The notes: generated by a model not told the origin, from the sequence alone. 64,000 nucleotides of DNA from Undibacterium hunanense (GCF_014284335.1 NZ_JACOGF010000013.1:1-64000), one strand, 5' to 3'. Positions 19,837 to 29,548 are shown, counted from the first letter of the stretch. A program made the numbers and translations.

Positions 19837-20358
19837 TCAGTTCCTGCCAGCAAATTCATACCCATACAGGTTGGTGTTTCTGGTTTCACCATCCAGTACC
19901 ACTACCGCTTCCAGTACAAAGCCCAGGCTTTGCAGTAATTTGTTGGAACTGTCATTTGTCGGTGAAGTGATGGCCGCCAGCTTGGGTAACTGCAAATGGC
20001 TGCGCGCATACTCGACAGTTGCCCTGGCGGCTTCTCTGGCATAACCCTGACCCAGATACTGCGGCAGGAAAGCATAGCCGATGTCTATATTTTTCAGAGT
20101 CTCGCGTTTCACCAGGCCGCATAGCCCCATGGGCTGCGCATCGTCCTTGCGTTCAACCACATACAGACTGAAACCATTTTTTGCCTGACTGACCAGCGGG
20201 CCATTGATGATGGATTCAGTCGCCGCTCCCAGCGTGCGTATACCCTTGTCGTGAATATTCGCAATGAAGGCCGGGTCGTTGATCAGCGCCAGATAAAAGC
20301 CTGCATCACCAGTGGTGATGATTCTTAGATTCAATCTTTCAGTGCTCAGTATCCGCAT
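19837..20358 (-). CDS. GNAT family N-acetyltransferase (RimJ/RimL-like)
   Basis: The 173-residue protein starts TERLNLRIIT, typical of RimJ/RimL-type GNAT enzymes, and has the acetyl-CoA loop QYLGQGYAREAA near residue 110 followed by a TSPTNDSSNKLLQSLGF segment. It would transfer an acetyl group from acetyl-CoA to an amine, possibly a protein N-terminus or small molecule; the substrate is not readable. It converges on the DUF1854 gene and stands alone. Confidence 0.9.
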   Translation of the reverse strand: MRILSTERLNLRIITTGDAGFYLALINDPAFIANIHDKGIRTLGAATESIINGPLVSQAKNGFSLYVVERKDDAQPMGLCGLVKRETLKNIDIGYAFLPQYLGQGYAREAARATVEYARSHLQLPKLAAITSPTNDSSNKLLQSLGFVLEAVVVLDGETRNTNLYGYEFAGRN

Positions 20359-20598
20359 TTTTCTTGTCCCCGGAGAAATGTAAAGTCTAAAGCCTGCAAA
20401 TGAAAAACACCAGCACCTGTGTGTTTGATGCCGCTGGTGTCGGACTGACGGGTTTGCGTAGAGGCATTGTCATATGTCGTAATCCTCTTGATGCTTACAT
20501 TGTTTTTACCAATTCCTGATTAGAGTAATAAGATCACTATCCGTTAGTTTTTATTTGTGTAATGATCTATTTAATAAATTAATGTAATAAAGGAATTT

Positions 20599-21036
20599 AT
20601 GCAAAAAAAATACCTTTCCATTTTCCTGGCTTTCTTATTCTGTGCATGTACACCAGTTGAACAAAAGCAGGCTAGAGAGTTCGTCGCATCTAAATTGAAA
20701 GACCCGCAATCAACACAGTTTCGAAATGAGGTTTTAAAGATCGGAATACTTTGTGGAGAGTTAAATTCAAAAAATAGCTATGGTGCGTATGTGGGATTTA
20801 AGCGTTTCATCGCATCCGGTAAGCAGTTTGCTTTTGTGGATGGGATGGGTTTGGTCGCAGGCAAAGAGCCTGAACTCAATGCTGCTGAAGTGACCAAATT
20901 TGTGGGTTTTGAAATAGAAATTTTTCACATAATGGTTGAGGATTTAAAACAAGGAAAAGATAGAATTAGTGAAGCGGAAAAACAAAAATTGATTGAGTCA
21001 AAAAAATTCGCCTATTTTTGGGAAAAATACTGTTGA
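20599..21036 (+). CDS. Small putative lipoprotein
   Basis: A 145-residue protein starts with a basic tip and hydrophobic stretch (MQKKYLSIFLAFLFCAC) ending in a Cys that could be lipidated, though FCAC is a weak lipobox. The mature part is Lys/Glu rich with one further pair of Cys. An AGGA site lies just before the ATG. Base composition is clearly more A/T rich than the neighbours, suggesting a recent arrival. I do not recognise a family. Confidence 0.7.
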   Translation: MQKKYLSIFLAFLFCACTPVEQKQAREFVASKLKDPQSTQFRNEVLKIGILCGELNSKNSYGAYVGFKRFIASGKQFAFVDGMGLVAGKEPELNAAEVTKFVGFEIEIFHIMVEDLKQGKDRISEAEKQKLIESKKFAYFWEKYC

Positions 21037-21143
21037 TCAGCTTTTAATAAGCAGGTAAGTTATTAGACTGCAATAGGAAGCCAATAGATGTGTTTTTTTA
21101 AGATTTGCCAAGCATAAAATGGCGAAATTACTCTATCGCTTTT

Positions 21144-21170
21144 ACACCTTTGCAATACTGGCAAAGGTGT
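21144..21170. terminator. Terminator-like hairpin
   Basis: A perfect 10-bp stem (21144-21153 with 21161-21170) with a 7-base loop lies about 110 bases after the lipoprotein gene and before the converging xth gene. The T tract is poor on both sides. Confidence 0.55.
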
Positions 21171-21283
21171 ATCCTTCTATGTTTTCTGCAAAATATACGG
21201 TTAGTTCAATCTTTTGATATTTAGAGAAACTGAGATTTAGTTACGTTGCTTGGAAGGCTGCTTGCAAGTACATACCACAACGA

Positions 21284-22057
21284 TTAATTTGATAATTGTA
21301 GGGTGGCAATCACCGGCGCATGATCCGATGGTTGCTCCCACTTGCGTGGCACGCGGTCGATGACGCAGGCGGTGCATTGTTTTGCCAGCTCCGCTGACAA
21401 CAGGATGTGGTCTATGCGTACACCTTTATTCAGGCGGAAACCCAGAGCGCGGTAATCCCACCAGCTGAATGATTTTTCTGCCTGTTCAAACTGCCGGAAG
21501 CTATCTGTCAGACCCAGGGCGATCAGGTTTTTCAGGGCAGTTCTTTCTTGCGGTGACACCAGGTTCATGCCTTCCCAGGCGGCAGGGTCATGCACATCGC
21601 GGTCTTCCGGGGCGATATTGTAGTCGCCCAGCAAGGCCAGTTTTGGGTGGCGTGTCATTTCATCCCTGACCCAGTTTTCCAGCGCCGCCAGCCATTTCAA
21701 TTTGTACTGGAACTTGTCGGAATCCAGTGCCTGGCCATTTGGCACATAGGCGCAAATGATGCGTATGCCTTCTATGGTGGCAGCAATGATGCGTTGCTGT
21801 TCATCTTCAAATTGCGGATTGTTTTTCTGCACATCTGTGATCGGATGCTTCGATACAATTGCCACGCCGTTGTAGGTTTTTTGCCCGGTAAAGACCACAT
21901 GGTAACCAGCGGCTTCTATCTCTGCCTGCGGGAATTTGTCATCCGTCAGTTTGGTTTCCTGTATGCACAGGACATCGACAGGATTGGTTTCCAGCCACTG
22001 CAAGACTTGCGGCAGCCTGACCTTCAGGGAGTTAACATTCCACGTAACTAATTTCAT
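21284..22057 (-). CDS. xth: Exodeoxyribonuclease III
   Basis: The 257-residue protein is an ExoIII/APE1-type nuclease for abasic-site incision and 3' end trimming in base excision repair. Motifs: WNVNSLKVRLPQ at the N-terminus, CIQETKL (catalytic Glu) near residue 32, GDYNIAPED near 143, and the C-terminal SDHAPV with the catalytic Asp-His. Length is normal for the family. It stands alone between a terminator-like hairpin and a repeat region. Confidence 0.95.
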   Translation of the reverse strand: MKLVTWNVNSLKVRLPQVLQWLETNPVDVLCIQETKLTDDKFPQAEIEAAGYHVVFTGQKTYNGVAIVSKHPITDVQKNNPQFEDEQQRIIAATIEGIRIICAYVPNGQALDSDKFQYKLKWLAALENWVRDEMTRHPKLALLGDYNIAPEDRDVHDPAAWEGMNLVSPQERTALKNLIALGLTDSFRQFEQAEKSFSWWDYRALGFRLNKGVRIDHILLSAELAKQCTACVIDRVPRKWEQPSDHAPVIATLQLSN

Positions 22058-22092
22058 GTTTTTATCGATTTGATTGATGTGTTTTTATTAAA

Positions 22093-22121
22093 ACTCACCC
22101 CTATTTATGAAATGAGTTCTA
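22093..22121 (+). repeat. Solo copy of the terminal repeat of the element at 22268-22537
   Basis: These 29 bases match the end repeats of the palindromic element starting 147 bases downstream, in the orientation of its right end, with a few mismatches near the outer side. It looks like a relic of a second copy or an alternative end. Confidence 0.7.
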
Positions 22122-22267
22122 CGCATCCGGATTAATGTGGCTGCACAGTCACAGCTTGTCTGTTCGATATTATACGGCGTCTACTGAAAATGAAGCGGCT
22201 CACTGGTGCCTGCAATGTCGTTGCGCCAGTTAATACGCAAAGCGAAGTCAAAAGTGAGTAAATTGCT

Positions 22268-22537
22268 TAGAACTCATTTCATAAATAGGAGTGAGTGCGA
22301 ACAAGACGATTTGGGATGTAGTGCAAGGCGTGACGCGCAGCTAAGGCTGGTGCCTTAGCAAGCGGCACAACGCTGCAATACGCCCAAATCGTCAGTTCCC
22401 GAAGGGTTTGCCTCATAACGCGTGCTGGACTGCGTTGGACTCGTTGTCAATAGGCCCACTATTGACTGCCTCGTCCGCCTTGCCAGCCCACGTTATGAGG
22501 CAAACGCATCTCGCTCCTATTTATGAAATGAGTTCTA
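22268..22537. mobile_element. MITE-like palindromic element with terminal inverted repeats
   Basis: A ~270-base non-coding element is bounded by inverted repeats 22268-22296 and 22511-22537 (shared core CTCCTATTTATGAAATGAG on one strand). Inside are two nested perfect stems: 22305-22315 with 22383-22393 (GACGATTTGGG), and 22406-22420 with 22491-22505 (GTTTGCCTCATAACG). It contains no ORF. Size, inverted ends and lack of coding potential suggest a miniature transposable element or large REP-type element moved by a transposase elsewhere. A solo end copy lies at 22093-22121. Confidence 0.75.
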
Positions 22538-22635
22538 GTTTTGTTTTCAATTCTTGACTTTTATACTGGAGTTTCTCGATTGCATCATACTGGAATGAGA
22601 CTAAAATCCAGTCTACTGCACTTATTATTCCAATT

Positions 22636-23496
22636 ATGAACAAGTACTCAGCAGTCCTGTTTTTTTGCCTGTCTATCCTGGGTGTGCAACTTGCTGTGGC
22701 GGATGCGAATGTCATTCGCTACCCGCGCCCCTCGGCCAAGACAGACAGCCATTTTGACTATATCCATGAACTATTGACCGAGGCGCTTTCTTTTTCGGCC
22801 AATAAATACCAGTTATTACCCAGTCATGCACAGATGCAGCAAGGGCGGGCCGTGCATGAAATGAAAAACGGCACGGGGGAAGTCGATCTGTTGTGGAGCA
22901 TGTCCACCGATGAAAGGGAAAAATCGCTGATTGCGATCAAGATACCCATCGATAAAGGCTTGCTGGGTTGGCGCATTCCCCTGGTACGGAGCGAACAGAA
23001 AAACCTGTTCAAGGATGTAAAAACGCTTCACGACATGCATGCCTATTCTGCAGGGCAGGAACTGGATTGGCCGGACGTCAAAGTCCTGGAAAGCAATGGC
23101 CTGACGGTGGCGACAGCTAATTCATATGAGGCATTGTTCAGCATGCTGGAAGCAGGGCGTTTTGATTATTTTCCACGCTCCATCCTGGAAATCTGGAAGG
23201 AGCAAGAACTGCATGCCGGTAAAAAACTGTTTATCAGCCCGGATATCGCGCTGCATTATCCCGCTGCGTACTATTTCTTTGTCGCCCCGAACAAACGGCA
23301 ATTTGCCGACGATTTGAACAATGGCCTGGAAATGATGATCAGGAACGGGCAATTCGAAAAGATTTTCCTGAAATACCATCAAACATCCATACAGAAAGCC
23401 GGTTTGAAGCACAGAACCATACTGGAATTGCGAAACCCCTTCCTGAATCCGGCCAGTATGCCACTCAGTCGTAGTGAGTTATGGTTTAAACCATAA
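22636..23496 (+). CDS. Periplasmic substrate-binding protein, family 3-like
   Basis: A 286-residue protein with an N-terminal signal peptide (MNKYSAVLFFCLSILGVQLAVA, cleavage near 22). The mature part has the order of strands and helices of type 2 periplasmic amino-acid-binding proteins, with DLLWSMSTDEREKSL, VATANSYEALFSMLEAGRFDYFPRS and NNGLEMMIRNGQFEKIFLKYH as recognisable segments. No permease or ATPase gene is adjacent, so it may be an orphan binding or sensor-like protein. Its ligand is unknown. The MITE-like element ends about 100 bases upstream and may influence its promoter. Confidence 0.82.
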   Translation: MNKYSAVLFFCLSILGVQLAVADANVIRYPRPSAKTDSHFDYIHELLTEALSFSANKYQLLPSHAQMQQGRAVHEMKNGTGEVDLLWSMSTDEREKSLIAIKIPIDKGLLGWRIPLVRSEQKNLFKDVKTLHDMHAYSAGQELDWPDVKVLESNGLTVATANSYEALFSMLEAGRFDYFPRSILEIWKEQELHAGKKLFISPDIALHYPAAYYFFVAPNKRQFADDLNNGLEMMIRNGQFEKIFLKYHQTSIQKAGLKHRTILELRNPFLNPASMPLSRSELWFKP

Positions 23497-23525
23497 TTTT
23501 GGTTCCGGGGGCAAGCAGGCTAATT

Positions 23526-23626
23526 AGGACTTACGTAAAACCGCCCCACCGGCGTTGCAGATATTTGCCGTACCAAAGTACCGTCTTCGTCGCTGCGCCT
23601 TGTTGGGGCGGTTTTGCGTAAGTCCT
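23526..23626. repeat. Long palindromic repeat (REP/BIME-like)
   Basis: A near-perfect 22-base inverted repeat (23526-23547 with 23605-23626; core ACTTACG.AAAACCGCCCC) flanks a 57-base centre. It lies in the gap between converging genes, the usual place for REP-type elements. Confidence 0.75.
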
Positions 23627-23640
23627 GCTAATAAAACTAG

Positions 23641-23675
23641 AAGGTCCCGGTCTGGATATTCCAGACCGGGACCTT
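23641..23675. terminator. Terminator hairpin of pepA
   Basis: A perfect 15-bp stem (23641-23655 with 23661-23675) with a 5-base loop sits 34 bases past the pepA stop codon. The T tract on the minus strand is short and offset, but the stem is very stable. Confidence 0.75.
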
Positions 23676-23708
23676 TCAGTTCAGCTTTACGCTAGCCGGG
23701 TAGTCTGA

Positions 23709-25217
23709 TCAGCCTGCGCGGTTGATCAGGAACGTGGTCAGCAAAGGCACTGGGCGACCAGTGGAACCTTTGGCTGCGCCAGATTTCCAGGCTGTACCAG
23801 CGATATCCAGATGCGCCCAGGTGTATTTCCGGGTGTAGCGTTCCAGGAAGCAGGCTGCGGTGATACTGCCACCGGCTGGACCGCCAATATTTGCCATGTC
23901 AGCAAAATTGGATTTCAGTTGCTCGTTATAAGCTTCTTCGATAGGCATGCGCCATGCGGTGTCGCCAGTTTGCTTGCCTGCTGCCAGCAATTCTGCTGCC
24001 AGTTTGTCATGTGCTTCGTCATGGCGGGTGAACAGGCCGGAATTATGGTGACCCAAAGAAGTCACGCAGGCACCAGTCAGTGTAGCTACATCAACTACGG
24101 CAGCCGGCTTGAAGCGTTCGGCATAGGTCAGTGCATCACACAGGATCAGGCGGCCTTCGGCATCCGTATTCAGGATTTCAATGGTTTGGCCAGACATGGA
24201 AGTGACGATGTCGCCAGGACGGGTAGCACTGCCGGATGGCATGTTTTCGCAAGTAGGGATGACGGCGATGACGTTCAGCTTCAGCTTCATTTCACCGATG
24301 GCACGCATGGTACCCAGTACGGAAGCCGCACCACCCATGTCGTATTTCATTTCATCCATGCCGGCGCCAGCTTTCAGCGAGATACCGCCAGAGTCAAAAG
24401 TGATGCCTTTGCCAACCAGAACGACTGGCGCATCCTTGGCCTTGCCACCATTGTGCTTGAGCACGATGAATTTCGGTGGTTCTACCGTGCCATTGGTTAC
24501 AGACAGGAAACTGCCCATTTTCAGGGCCTGTATCTGTTTGCGGTCCAGCACTTCAGCAACCATTTTGTAGTCAGTTGCGATTTTCCGGGCGGTGTTCGCC
24601 AGGTGAGTAGGCGTGCAGATATTCGGTGGCAGGTTGCCCAGTTCCTTGGTCAGATCCATGCCGTTCGCGAGGGCTTCGCTTTGGGATAATGCATTTTTGG
24701 CAGCAGTGGCTTCTGCGGCAGAGACAGCAAATGCGACTTTCTTGACGCCTGCAGTGGATGTATCTTTCTTGCTTTTCAGTGCATCAGCACGGAAAATACT
24801 TTCGCGGAAGGCCAGTACCGCGCTACGGATGGACCAGCCCAGGTCACGATCCTTGACCGCTGGCAGGGCCAGAACGGCGTCATTGGCACCAAGCGCAGCC
24901 AGTGTACGGGCAGCAGCCTGCACGGCCTGATTGTAGGCTTTGTCGCTCACGGTGGACGCTTCTTCACCCAGACCTACCAGCAATACGCGTTCGGCCGCAA
25001 CATCAGCGATGTTGCGCAACAACAGGGAAGTACCCGCTTTTCCTGTAATATCGCCGGATTTGAGGGCTGCGGCGATGTCGCCAGCCTTGTCCAGGCTTGC
25101 TGCAACGACGGAAAGTTTCTTGTTTTCGAACACACCGACCACGATACAGCCAGTTTTAATTGCTTTATGGGCAGTCGAGGCACTTTTTGCGTCGATTGTT
25201 TTTATGCTAAAGTCCAC
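23709..25217 (-). CDS. pepA: Leucyl aminopeptidase (cytosol aminopeptidase)
   Basis: The 502-residue protein is an M17 di-metal aminopeptidase. The metal and catalytic motif [14 protein letters not shown] is present near residue 345, with [11 protein letters not shown] near 268 and [10 protein letters not shown] near 292. It removes N-terminal residues from peptides in the cytoplasm; some relatives also bind DNA in site-specific recombination. The start is a GTG with an excellent AGAGGAG site 6 bases upstream. It is divergent from lptF, an arrangement shared with many proteobacteria. Confidence 0.96.
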   Translation of the reverse strand: MDFSIKTIDAKSASTAHKAIKTGCIVVGVFENKKLSVVAASLDKAGDIAAALKSGDITGKAGTSLLLRNIADVAAERVLLVGLGEEASTVSDKAYNQAVQAAARTLAALGANDAVLALPAVKDRDLGWSIRSAVLAFRESIFRADALKSKKDTSTAGVKKVAFAVSAAEATAAKNALSQSEALANGMDLTKELGNLPPNICTPTHLANTARKIATDYKMVAEVLDRKQIQALKMGSFLSVTNGTVEPPKFIVLKHNGGKAKDAPVVLVGKGITFDSGGISLKAGAGMDEMKYDMGGAASVLGTMRAIGEMKLKLNVIAVIPTCENMPSGSATRPGDIVTSMSGQTIEILNTDAEGRLILCDALTYAERFKPAAVVDVATLTGACVTSLGHHNSGLFTRHDEAHDKLAAELLAAGKQTGDTAWRMPIEEAYNEQLKSNFADMANIGGPAGGSITAACFLERYTRKYTWAHLDIAGTAWKSGAAKGSTGRPVPLLTTFLINRAG

Positions 25218-25267
25218 GTATTACTCCTCTTTGTAAGTCTCGTAAAACAGACATTATAATCCTACTC

Positions 25268-26401
25268 ATGATTTTTCAGCGCGCGCTTCGACGTGAATTA
25301 AACAGTGCCGCAGGCGCAGTCTTCACTACATTGTTCACCATCACGATCTCCGTGATGCTCATTAAAATCCTTGGACAGGCAGCAGGAGGTAAAGTTGCGT
25401 CGTCCGATGTAGTAGCCCTGATCGCCTTCACCGCCCTCATGAACATGCATATCCTGCTGTTGCTGACCGGCTTTATTTCGGTACTGCTGGTGGTGACCCG
25501 CAGCTATCAGGATTCGGAAATGGTAGTCTGGTTTGCCTCTGGCCTGAGCCTGACACAGTGGATAGCGCCAGTCGTACGCTTTGGGGCACCTCTTATTATC
25601 CTCACCGGTTTGCTTAGTTTTATCGTCACCCCCTGGGCCAACCAGCAAAGCGTGGAATTTCGTGAACGCTTTGAAAAACGCTCGGATATCGCCAAGGTAG
25701 CGCCCGGTAAGTTTCAGGAATCCGCCTCGTCCGACCGGATTTTCTTTGTCGAAGAAGTCGCAGGTGATCTCAGCAAGGTGCAGAATATCTTCATCAATAC
25801 GTATAAAGATGGCCGCTCCAGCATCGTCGTCGCCAAGGAAGGCATGATAGAAATCGACAAGCTGGGCGACAAGTTCCTTGTCATGAGCCAGGGTCGCCGT
25901 TATGACGGCGCACCGACGGCACCGGATTTTCAGATGATGCAGTTTGAAAAATACGGTGTGCTGGTATCCGGTCAGAATGCCAGCGTGGCCAGTGACAAGT
26001 CGGCCAAGTCCATGCCACTGATGGCTTTGGTCGAAAATCTCGACAGTACCAAGATGGGTGAATTACTGTGGCGTATTTCGCTGCCAGTGATGTGTGCGGT
26101 ATTGCTGCTGCTGGCTATTCCGCTGGGTTATGTCAATCCCCGTGTCGGCCGGTCGGCCAACCTGATCGTGGCTTTATTGCTGGTGGTGATGTATCTGGCA
26201 ATCACGAATATTTTGCAGGCGCTGGTGGTGCAGGAACGCAGCAGCTTTGCCATGGCGTGGTGGCCGCACCATCTGGTTGTCAGCCTGCTGGTCATTGGCC
26301 TGTTTTTCTGGCGTTTGAAAGTCAATAGTCGCTGGCATCCGCTGGTGTTGTGGTCCCGCTGCAAATCGAGTTTCCGCGGCAAAGAAAAGTGTGCAGCATG
26401 A
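25268..26401 (+). CDS. lptF: LPS export ABC transporter permease LptF
   Basis: A 377-residue inner-membrane permease of the YjgP/YjgQ family. It starts MIFQRALRRELNSAAGAVFTTLFTI and has three predicted helices at the N-terminal side, a periplasmic beta-jellyroll-type middle (about residues 130-270) and three at the C-terminal side. With LptG and the LptB ATPase it extracts lipopolysaccharide from the inner membrane and feeds the LptC-A-D bridge. It overlaps lptG by 4 bases (ATGA), and only 50 bases separate it from the divergent pepA. Confidence 0.94.
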   Translation: MIFQRALRRELNSAAGAVFTTLFTITISVMLIKILGQAAGGKVASSDVVALIAFTALMNMHILLLLTGFISVLLVVTRSYQDSEMVVWFASGLSLTQWIAPVVRFGAPLIILTGLLSFIVTPWANQQSVEFRERFEKRSDIAKVAPGKFQESASSDRIFFVEEVAGDLSKVQNIFINTYKDGRSSIVVAKEGMIEIDKLGDKFLVMSQGRRYDGAPTAPDFQMMQFEKYGVLVSGQNASVASDKSAKSMPLMALVENLDSTKMGELLWRISLPVMCAVLLLLAIPLGYVNPRVGRSANLIVALLLVVMYLAITNILQALVVQERSSFAMAWWPHHLVVSLLVIGLFFWRLKVNSRWHPLVLWSRCKSSFRGKEKCAA

Positions 26402-27531
26402 AAATTTTACAAAGATATTTTGGCACTGAAATCCTGCGTGCCGTGTTGTTCGTCATGCTGGCTTTGCTGGCCCTGTTTTCATTTTTTGACCTGGTTTCAG
26501 AACTGCAGTCTTCCGTCAATAAAGGCGGTTACCAGCTCAAGCATGCGGTCTTGTATGTCTTGCTGGGATGGCCGGGCTATATCTATGAATTCATGCCGAT
26601 TGCGGTTTTGATTGGCACTATTTATGTGCTGGCGCAATTCGCTTCCAATTCGGAATTTACCATCATGCGCGCATCCAGCATGTCGACCATGATGGCAGGC
26701 AGTATCTTGCTGAAGATAGGTATGCTGTTTGTCTTGCTGACTTTCTTGTTTGGGGAAGTGATTTCTCCGGTATCAAGCAAGTTTGCAGAGAAGATTAAAC
26801 TCAATGCCATCGGTGAGGCCCTGGCGCAGGAATTTCGTACCGGCTTGTGGACCAAGGACTTGGTGCGTGAAAACGGCCTGACCGGTGAAGTGATAGGTTC
26901 ACTGTTTCTGAACGTGAAAGAGATACTGCCAAACCGTCATTTGAAAGGTGTCAGGATCTTTGAGTTTGACAAGAATTTCCACCTGTCCCGCGAGGTGACC
27001 GCGACCGATGCCGAATACTTGGGCAAGAATACCTGGCGCCTGTTTGACGTGTCTGAGACATCGTTCCCCAAGACGTTGACGAGTGAAGATATCGCCGCAG
27101 TGAAAAGCCAGAAGCTTGACAGCCGCGACATTGTGTCCGAAGTTACACCAGATATTTTATCTGTCCTGTTTGCTGACCCTGACCGCATGTCTGCTACCGA
27201 CCTGGCTGCATTTACCAAGCATCTGGCGGACAATAAACAGGATGGCGAGCGCTATGAAATCGCCTTCTGGAAAAAAATCACTTATCCGTTTGCGGTACTG
27301 GTGATGATGGCACTGGCGTTGCCCTTTGCCTACCTGCACGTCAGAAGCGGTGGCGTCAGCTTGAAGATATTCAGCGGCATCATGATAGGCATGGTGTTTT
27401 ACCTGATCAATTCACTGTTTTCACATGTGGGTCTGCTCAATACCTGGCCCGCGCCAGTAACAGCGCTGGTACCCAGCGTGTTGTTTTTGGTGATTGCGGC
27501 CGTGGGTTTGCGTTACGTGGAAAGAAATTGA
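26398..27531 (+). CDS. lptG: LPS export ABC transporter permease LptG
   Basis: The 377-residue partner of LptF starts at the ATG overlapping the lptF stop codon (ATGA), giving MKILQRYFGTEILRAVLFVML, a typical LptG beginning; an earlier in-frame start would overlap lptF by more. The same six-helix layout with a periplasmic domain is visible. lptB and lptC are not in the window. Its stop codon overlaps the next gene by one base. Confidence 0.94.
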   Translation: MKILQRYFGTEILRAVLFVMLALLALFSFFDLVSELQSSVNKGGYQLKHAVLYVLLGWPGYIYEFMPIAVLIGTIYVLAQFASNSEFTIMRASSMSTMMAGSILLKIGMLFVLLTFLFGEVISPVSSKFAEKIKLNAIGEALAQEFRTGLWTKDLVRENGLTGEVIGSLFLNVKEILPNRHLKGVRIFEFDKNFHLSREVTATDAEYLGKNTWRLFDVSETSFPKTLTSEDIAAVKSQKLDSRDIVSEVTPDILSVLFADPDRMSATDLAAFTKHLADNKQDGERYEIAFWKKITYPFAVLVMMALALPFAYLHVRSGGVSLKIFSGIMIGMVFYLINSLFSHVGLLNTWPAPVTALVPSVLFLVIAAVGLRYVERN

Positions 27532-27902
27532 TGGGTACCCAATCCGCAATGATTCTGTTTGCCCATGGCGCACGCGACCCGAGATGGGCGCAGCCTTTCC
27601 AGCGCCTGCAAAAAATGACACAGGAAAGTTTGCCAGGCACCACGGTGGCACTGGCATTTCTTGAGTTCATGCAGCCATCGCTGCCAGAACTGGTTGCCAG
27701 TCTGGTAAAAGAAGGCTGTCAGCAAGTCACACTGGTGCCGATATTTTTGGGGCAGGGCGGCCATGTGCTGCGTGATTTGCCAGTGTTGGTGGATGAACTG
27801 CGTGTCAGTCATCCTGCACTTGAGGTAAAACTTGTCAGTGCTGCGGGTGAAGATGACAGCGTGTTGTCAGCTATCCGGGATTATTGTCTGAAAGCTTTGT
27901 AG
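27531..27902 (+). CDS. cbiX: CbiX-type sirohydrochlorin chelatase
   Basis: A 123-residue protein, the short single-domain CbiX form. It carries LFAHGARDPRWAQPF with the metal-binding His near residue 12 and VTLVPIFLGQGGHVLRDLP with the second His near 79. Enzymes of this type insert cobalt or iron into sirohydrochlorin. The ATG at 27531 overlaps the last base of the lptG stop, so it is translated from the lptFG transcript. The sulfite reductase operon with cobA lies just beyond on the other strand, so supplying siroheme is a reasonable inferred role. Confidence 0.87.
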   Translation: MGTQSAMILFAHGARDPRWAQPFQRLQKMTQESLPGTTVALAFLEFMQPSLPELVASLVKEGCQQVTLVPIFLGQGGHVLRDLPVLVDELRVSHPALEVKLVSAAGEDDSVLSAIRDYCLKAL

Positions 27903-27984
27903 TGTCTTGTTTTTTGTGCAGCAAGCATACGCTGGCACGATTGATTGCGATTTTCTGCGCAAATATGCTAAACCCGGGGATGCC

Positions 27985-28755
27985 ATGCATATGACATTGC
28001 TGAAACTGGCACTGAGTTCCCTTCTGTTTGCATCGCTGAATCTGGTGGCACCTGCCAGTCAGGCCGCCCGGGTACTGGCGGTAGGTACCGAATTTGCCAG
28101 CGTATTTGAACGCAATGCTGCTGGTGAATACACTGGGCTGGGCGCAGACATACTGCGCGCGCTGGCGAAGCAGAATGGTGATGACATCCGGTTTGAAATC
28201 TACCCCTGGGCCAGGGCACAGTGGATGGTTGAAAATGAACAGGCACAGATACTGATAGGTCCGTACAGGACAACAGAAAGAGAAGGCAAATTTGCCTTTG
28301 CCAAAAGAGCCTTTTATCGTGACCTGATCGTGCTCTACGTTCGCAAGGGATCAGACCTGAGTTGGGATGGCAATTACGCCAGCTTGCACGGCCCCAGGCT
28401 GGGTGTCATCAATGGCTGGATATATGGCGCGCAATTTGAAAGCATGCGCTCTGGTATCAAGCCGGTGCTGGCAAATACGCTTACCAACGGTCTGAACATG
28501 TTACTGGCAAAAAGGGTGGATTTTCTGGCCACAAATATACGCAATACCGAAGCCGCCATGAAAGCCATGGGCATCAGTAATGAACTGCAGATGATAGAGC
28601 CGCTTATGGATATCCAGGATGGCTATCTGGCTTACTGCAAGAATGCCGGTTGCGAGCAACTGCGTAGCCGTTACGATGAACTATACGAACAGCTAAGAAC
28701 AGGTGGTGTCCTGCAACTGATGGCGCGCAAGCAGGGCGTCAGATTGCCGCCCTGA
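27985..28755 (+). CDS. Periplasmic substrate-binding protein, family 3-like
   Basis: A 256-residue protein with a signal peptide (MTLLKLALSSLLFASLNLVAP, cleavage after ASQA). The mature part carries type 2 periplasmic-binding segments: YTGLGADILRALAKQNG, FEIYPWARAQWMVE and GPYRTTEREGKFAFAKRAFY. The start at 27985 is chosen because it places the signal peptide at the N-terminus; the frame is open upstream. There is no adjacent permease, making this a second orphan binding protein in the window. It converges with cobA. Confidence 0.82.
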   Translation: MHMTLLKLALSSLLFASLNLVAPASQAARVLAVGTEFASVFERNAAGEYTGLGADILRALAKQNGDDIRFEIYPWARAQWMVENEQAQILIGPYRTTEREGKFAFAKRAFYRDLIVLYVRKGSDLSWDGNYASLHGPRLGVINGWIYGAQFESMRSGIKPVLANTLTNGLNMLLAKRVDFLATNIRNTEAAMKAMGISNELQMIEPLMDIQDGYLAYCKNAGCEQLRSRYDELYEQLRTGGVLQLMARKQGVRLPP

Positions 28756-28780
28756 AGATTCTTGAGTAGTAGTCAAGATA

Positions 28781-29536
28781 TCAGGATGATTTGCGTGCCC
28801 GCATCGCTTCACCCATCATGACAAGCACAGGTCCGGTACTGCCGGGCAGGCCATTGGCCAGATCATTCAGGCTCATGGCCTGACTGCATTCATCTGGGCG
28901 GCTGCAATTTTCAATAATGATGACAGGCAGATTGCCAGGGAAATTGGCGGTCAGCATGCGCTGCGCAGTCAACATGGCTTCCTTGCCGCCCATATACTGC
29001 ACCAGGGTGTCACATTCGGGTATGCGGGTGTCGGCAGTTTCGCCAGGGGCGGTACTTGATGTGAACAGGGCGACGCTGCGGGCGATGCCACGCTTGGTCA
29101 GTGGCTGGCGCACGCTGGCAGCCGCCGCCAGGGCGGTGGTAATGCCGGGCACGATTTCATAGGTAACGCCAGCAGATTCCAGTGCCGTCAGTTCTTCGTC
29201 GGCACGCCCAAACAGCATGGGGTCCCCCCCTTTGAGGCGCACTACCAACTGATATTTAGTGGCAGATTCCAGCATCTGCTGATTGATATGCTCTTGCGCC
29301 GCTGAGCGTTGTCCGCTGCGTTTGCCTACCGGGATTTTGACAGCCTGCGGACACAGTTCCAGCATTTCAGATGTGACCAGTGCATCGTACAGCACCACGT
29401 CTGCTGCTGCCAGCAGACGGGCACCCCGTACGGTAATCAGATCTGCCGCACCGGGGCCGGCCCCGATCAGATAGACCTTGCCTGTTGCTGTATTCACTGC
29501 TGTACTCGTCACTGTATTTGTCAACGTATTTACCAC
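28781..29536 (-). CDS. cobA: Uroporphyrinogen-III C-methyltransferase
   Basis: The 251-residue SUMT adds two methyls from SAM to uroporphyrinogen III, giving precorrin-2 on the way to siroheme. Motifs: YLIGAGPGAADLITVRGARLL, GKRSGQ, and RLKGGDPMLFGRADEEL. It lacks the dehydrogenase/ferrochelatase half found in CysG, so oxidation and iron insertion must come from other genes. It is the last gene of the minus-strand sulfate operon, 12 bases after cysN, matching the need of the sulfite reductase for siroheme. Confidence 0.95.
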   Translation of the reverse strand: MVNTLTNTVTSTAVNTATGKVYLIGAGPGAADLITVRGARLLAAADVVLYDALVTSEMLELCPQAVKIPVGKRSGQRSAAQEHINQQMLESATKYQLVVRLKGGDPMLFGRADEELTALESAGVTYEIVPGITTALAAAASVRQPLTKRGIARSVALFTSSTAPGETADTRIPECDTLVQYMGGKEAMLTAQRMLTANFPGNLPVIIIENCSRPDECSQAMSLNDLANGLPGSTGPVLVMMGEAMRARKSS

Positions 29537-29548
29537 TGTATTTACACT

